Made by a program: the position numbers and the translations under genes
Shown: positions 15,814-17,423 of the stretch, piece after piece
Position numbering within the stretch: position 1 is the first letter of the stretch
Layout of the letters: every line of letters begins with the position of its first letter
Notes under the pieces: model-generated
Database searches by the model: none
Told to the model about the DNA's origin: nothing
Seen by the model: the letters and a program-made list of their open reading frames with translations, nothing else
Source: Verrucomicrobiota bacterium
GTDB taxonomy: Bacteria > Verrucomicrobiota > Verrucomicrobiia > Verrucomicrobiales > Verrucomicrobiaceae
Direction of reading: 5' to 3'
DNA: 17,423 bases
NCBI GenBank assembly: GCA_023429545.1
Contig: JAEYUU010000436.1
Location: 1 to 17,423 of the forward strand

Positions 15814-16650
15814 ATGCGCATCGCCCATTGCCAGTACGAATCATGGTGTGGTGACTTCAACCACAATCTCAAGCGCGTGGAGGAGGGACTCGCTCGCGCC
15901 GATCGGGAGCAGGTGGATGTGGTGTCCTTTCCTGAGTGTTTCCTGGCGGGCTATCCGGACACGGAGGCGGAGGCACGCCGCGGCGCCTTCGCCATGGACT
16001 CACCACAAATCGCGAAGGTGCTGGATCTCACCAGCCGCTTCGACCCCACGCTCATTGTCGGGTTCAACGAACTGCGCGGCGATGACCTCTACAACTCTGT
16101 CGTGGTCGCTCATCGCGGTCATGTGCTGGGCGTGTACAGCAAGTGCGCTGCGTACCAGAAATTTCACAAGCAGGGCCGCGAGTTTCCCGTGTTTGAGCGG
16201 GGCGGAGTGAAATTCGGCGTCATCATCTGCGCGGACGGCGGGTACATCGAGCCGGTGCGCATTCTTGCGGCCAAGGGAGCGCGCATCATCTTTGCCCCCC
16301 ACTTCAACTACATCCGCGACACCGGATTGATCAGCCATTTCATGAAGGTGCGGGCGGATCACACCGCGCGCGCCATCGAAAACAGCGTGTACCTCGTGCG
16401 AGGCAACAACGTCGTGCTCGACCCGGCAAAGAGCGGCATCACGCGGACGCCCGGGGTGGGCTACGGCGACAGCTATGTCATCGATCCCGGCGGAGAGATC
16501 CTGGTGCGCAGCCGGCGGCATGTGGAGGATTTCATCTCCATTGACCTCGACGTATCCAAGGGACCCGATCAGGCCTTCGGCATGAGCAAGTCCGCGTGGA
16601 GCTTCCGGGAGTTCGGCGGGATTCTGGAGGAGGCGCTGCGGACGGCCTGA
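15814..16650 (+). CDS. Nitrilase-superfamily carbon-nitrogen hydrolase
   Basis: Members use a Glu-Lys-Cys triad to hydrolyse amide or nitrile C-N bonds. In the 278-residue protein the triad is Glu41 (SFPECFLAGYP), Lys110 (GVYSKCAAYQK; Lys116 is the alternative) and Cys139 (GVIICADGGYIEP). Other family features are the start MRIAHCQYESWCGDFNHNL, the ARIIFAPHFNYI strand, and ENSVYLVRGNNV with GYGDSYVIDPGGEIL near the end. The substrate cannot be told; N-carbamoyl amino acid or small amide hydrolysis are possibilities. I chose the ATG at 15814; a TTG at 15772 would add 14 residues in front of the conserved strand. It could be co-transcribed with the upstream gene. No Shine-Dalgarno sequence is visible before it (CTTGCTCC). 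Confidence 0.9.
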   Translation: MRIAHCQYESWCGDFNHNLKRVEEGLARADREQVDVVSFPECFLAGYPDTEAEARRGAFAMDSPQIAKVLDLTSRFDPTLIVGFNELRGDDLYNSVVVAHRGHVLGVYSKCAAYQKFHKQGREFPVFERGGVKFGVIICADGGYIEPVRILAAKGARIIFAPHFNYIRDTGLISHFMKVRADHTARAIENSVYLVRGNNVVLDPAKSGITRTPGVGYGDSYVIDPGGEILVRSRRHVEDFISIDLDVSKGPDQAFGMSKSAWSFREFGGILEEALRTA

Positions 16651-16680
16651 GGGCGTGCTGCCTGCCAGGGCAGCGCAGCC

Positions 16681-16708
16681 ATGTCCGATTTTGCACAAAG
16701 AATGTCCG
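16681..16708 (+). promoter_or_regulatory. Phased direct repeat ATGTCCG, candidate operator of the FG-GAP gene
   Basis: ATGTCCG occurs at 16681-16687 and again at 16702-16708, the same strand, exactly 21 bases apart (two helical turns). The match extends to ATGTCCG[A/C]T. The pair sits between the amidohydrolase stop and the FG-GAP start, with 54 bases between the second copy and the ATG at 16763. Tandem half-sites at this spacing are typical of AraC-type or response-regulator binding sites. I see no convincing -10 nearby. Confidence 0.4.
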
Positions 16709-16762
16709 CTAGAGCCAAGATGCCTCCTCGTAGCCTCCCCACGCATCGAACGTTTCCTCGCC

Positions 16763-17423
16763 ATGCACTCCCTACGTCTCATTCTTCCGCCCCTGCTGGC
16801 GGCCCTGGCCGTTTCCACTTCGCTCCAGCCTGCTTCCGGTGAATCCCTCATACGCTGGGAGAAGCGTGTGCTGGAGACGCGCTTCTTCAGCGAAGGCGCC
16901 TCATTTGGCGACCTGAACAATGACGGCAAGAACGACGTCGTGTACGGCCCCTACTACTGGCTGGGGCCTGACTTCAAGACGCCCGTGTCCTTCTACAAGC
17001 AGGACGAGTTCAACATCAACACCTACTCCAACAACTTCTTCTCCTATGTCCATGATGTGGATGGAGACGGCTTCAAGGACGTGCTAGTTCTTGGCTTCCC
17101 TGGCAAGGAGGGCCGCTGGTATCGTAATCCGGGCAAGACAGCCGCTGCGGAGTGGGCGGTGTTTCAGGTGGCAGATATCGTGGACAACGAGTCGCCGGAA
17201 TTCACCGACGTCACCGGTGATGGGAAGCCCGAAATCGTCTGCTCGCGCGAAGGCCGCTTCGGCTACTACTCGTCGGACGGAGGCGATGTGACCAAGGTCT
17301 GGGCCTGGCATCCGCTCAGCGAAGATGTGAAGGTGGCGCGTTTCACCCACGGCATGGGCATTGGTGATGTGAATGGTGACGGCCGCCTTGATTTCATGGA
17401 GGCGAAGCGCTGGTGGGAGGCTC
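16763..17423 (+). CDS. Secreted FG-GAP/VCBS repeat protein (3' partial)
   Basis: The frame starts at the ATG at 16763 and runs off the right edge; 220 residues are visible. A signal peptide (MHSLRLILPPLLAALAVSTS...) ends near residue 26. Four calcium-binding loops follow: DLNNDG at 50-55, DVDGDG at 98-103, DVTGDG at 149-154 and DVNGDG at 202-207, each at the end of a repeat blade of about 50 residues. This pattern makes FG-GAP beta propellers, which are exported and often used for binding or as scaffolds next to sugar- or sulfate-degrading enzymes in this group. The sequence YGPYYWLGPDF and GRWYRNPG fits that type. Full length and any C-terminal enzyme domain lie beyond the window. It is the last gene of the plus-strand run but has its own candidate operator, so it may be regulated separately. 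Confidence 0.85.
   Translation, partial: MHSLRLILPPLLAALAVSTSLQPASGESLIRWEKRVLETRFFSEGASFGDLNNDGKNDVVYGPYYWLGPDFKTPVSFYKQDEFNINTYSNNFFSYVHDVDGDGFKDVLVLGFPGKEGRWYRNPGKTAAAEWAVFQVADIVDNESPEFTDVTGDGKPEIVCSREGRFGYYSSDGGDVTKVWAWHPLSEDVKVARFTHGMGIGDVNGDGRLDFMEAKRWWEA

Noticed and set aside
16657..16674. Small hairpin (GCTGCC/GGCAGC, six-base loop) behind the amidohydrolase gene, as a terminator
   Set aside because: The stem is only 6 base pairs and no T-tract follows.
1..17423. tRNA, rRNA, CRISPR array, insertion sequence or prophage
   Set aside because: No cloverleaf, spaced repeats, transposase, integrase or phage genes are visible; genes are densely packed with uniform GC-rich coding.

Overview
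The window looks like a GC-rich Gram-negative chromosome, most likely from the phylum Verrucomicrobiota. This is an inference from gene content and protein style, not a database match. Outer-membrane and lipid A genes (a heptosyltransferase, bamA, skp/ompH, lpxD) show a lipopolysaccharide-bearing outer membrane. An ECF sigma/RskA anti-sigma pair, a large HGSNAT-like membrane protein, an FG-GAP protein, and a protein ending in a DPFSG...YSVGTD motif fit the Verrucomicrobiota/Planctomycetota style. I found no RNA genes, CRISPR array, insertion sequence or phage genes. The longest stretch without a gene is about 230 bases.

Layout. At the left edge (2-1207, +) is the end of a protein joining the tail of a lipid A acyltransferase to a complete heptosyltransferase. 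It converges on a small membrane protein (1200-1697, -) that lies behind ruvB (1751-2812, -). An AT-rich divergent region separates ruvB from an envelope cluster on the + strand: bamA (3041-5341), skp/ompH (5391-6020), a terminator-like hairpin, lpxD (6106-7185), hflK (7263-8300) and hflC (8297-9385). Two genes on the - strand follow: an HGSNAT/COG4299-type membrane protein (10212-11462) and, 19 bases behind it, a membrane-anchored C39-like cysteine peptidase (9395-10192). From 11671 to the right edge everything is on +: ECF sigma factor, RskA-type anti-sigma factor, membrane-anchored alpha/beta hydrolase, a single-pass protein of unknown function, a nitrilase-superfamily amidohydrolase, and the start of a secreted FG-GAP protein cut by the window edge.

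How the genes work together. The left half is envelope building and quality control. The acyltransferase/heptosyltransferase and LpxD make lipid A and core; BamA inserts outer-membrane proteins delivered by the Skp-type chaperone; HflK/HflC form a membrane scaffold that controls FtsH-type proteolysis. RuvB is housekeeping recombination. The right half reads as a regulated accessory set led by the sigma/anti-sigma pair, although the sequence does not prove that pair controls its neighbours.

The points most worth a second look are the acyltransferase-heptosyltransferase fusion, the C39-like peptidase with Glu at the usual Asp position and its COG4299 partner, a coiled-coil stalk in the anti-sigma factor, a 21-bp-phased TGTCCG direct repeat before the FG-GAP gene, and the near absence of Shine-Dalgarno sequences. 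I did not find a clearly new multi-gene system.
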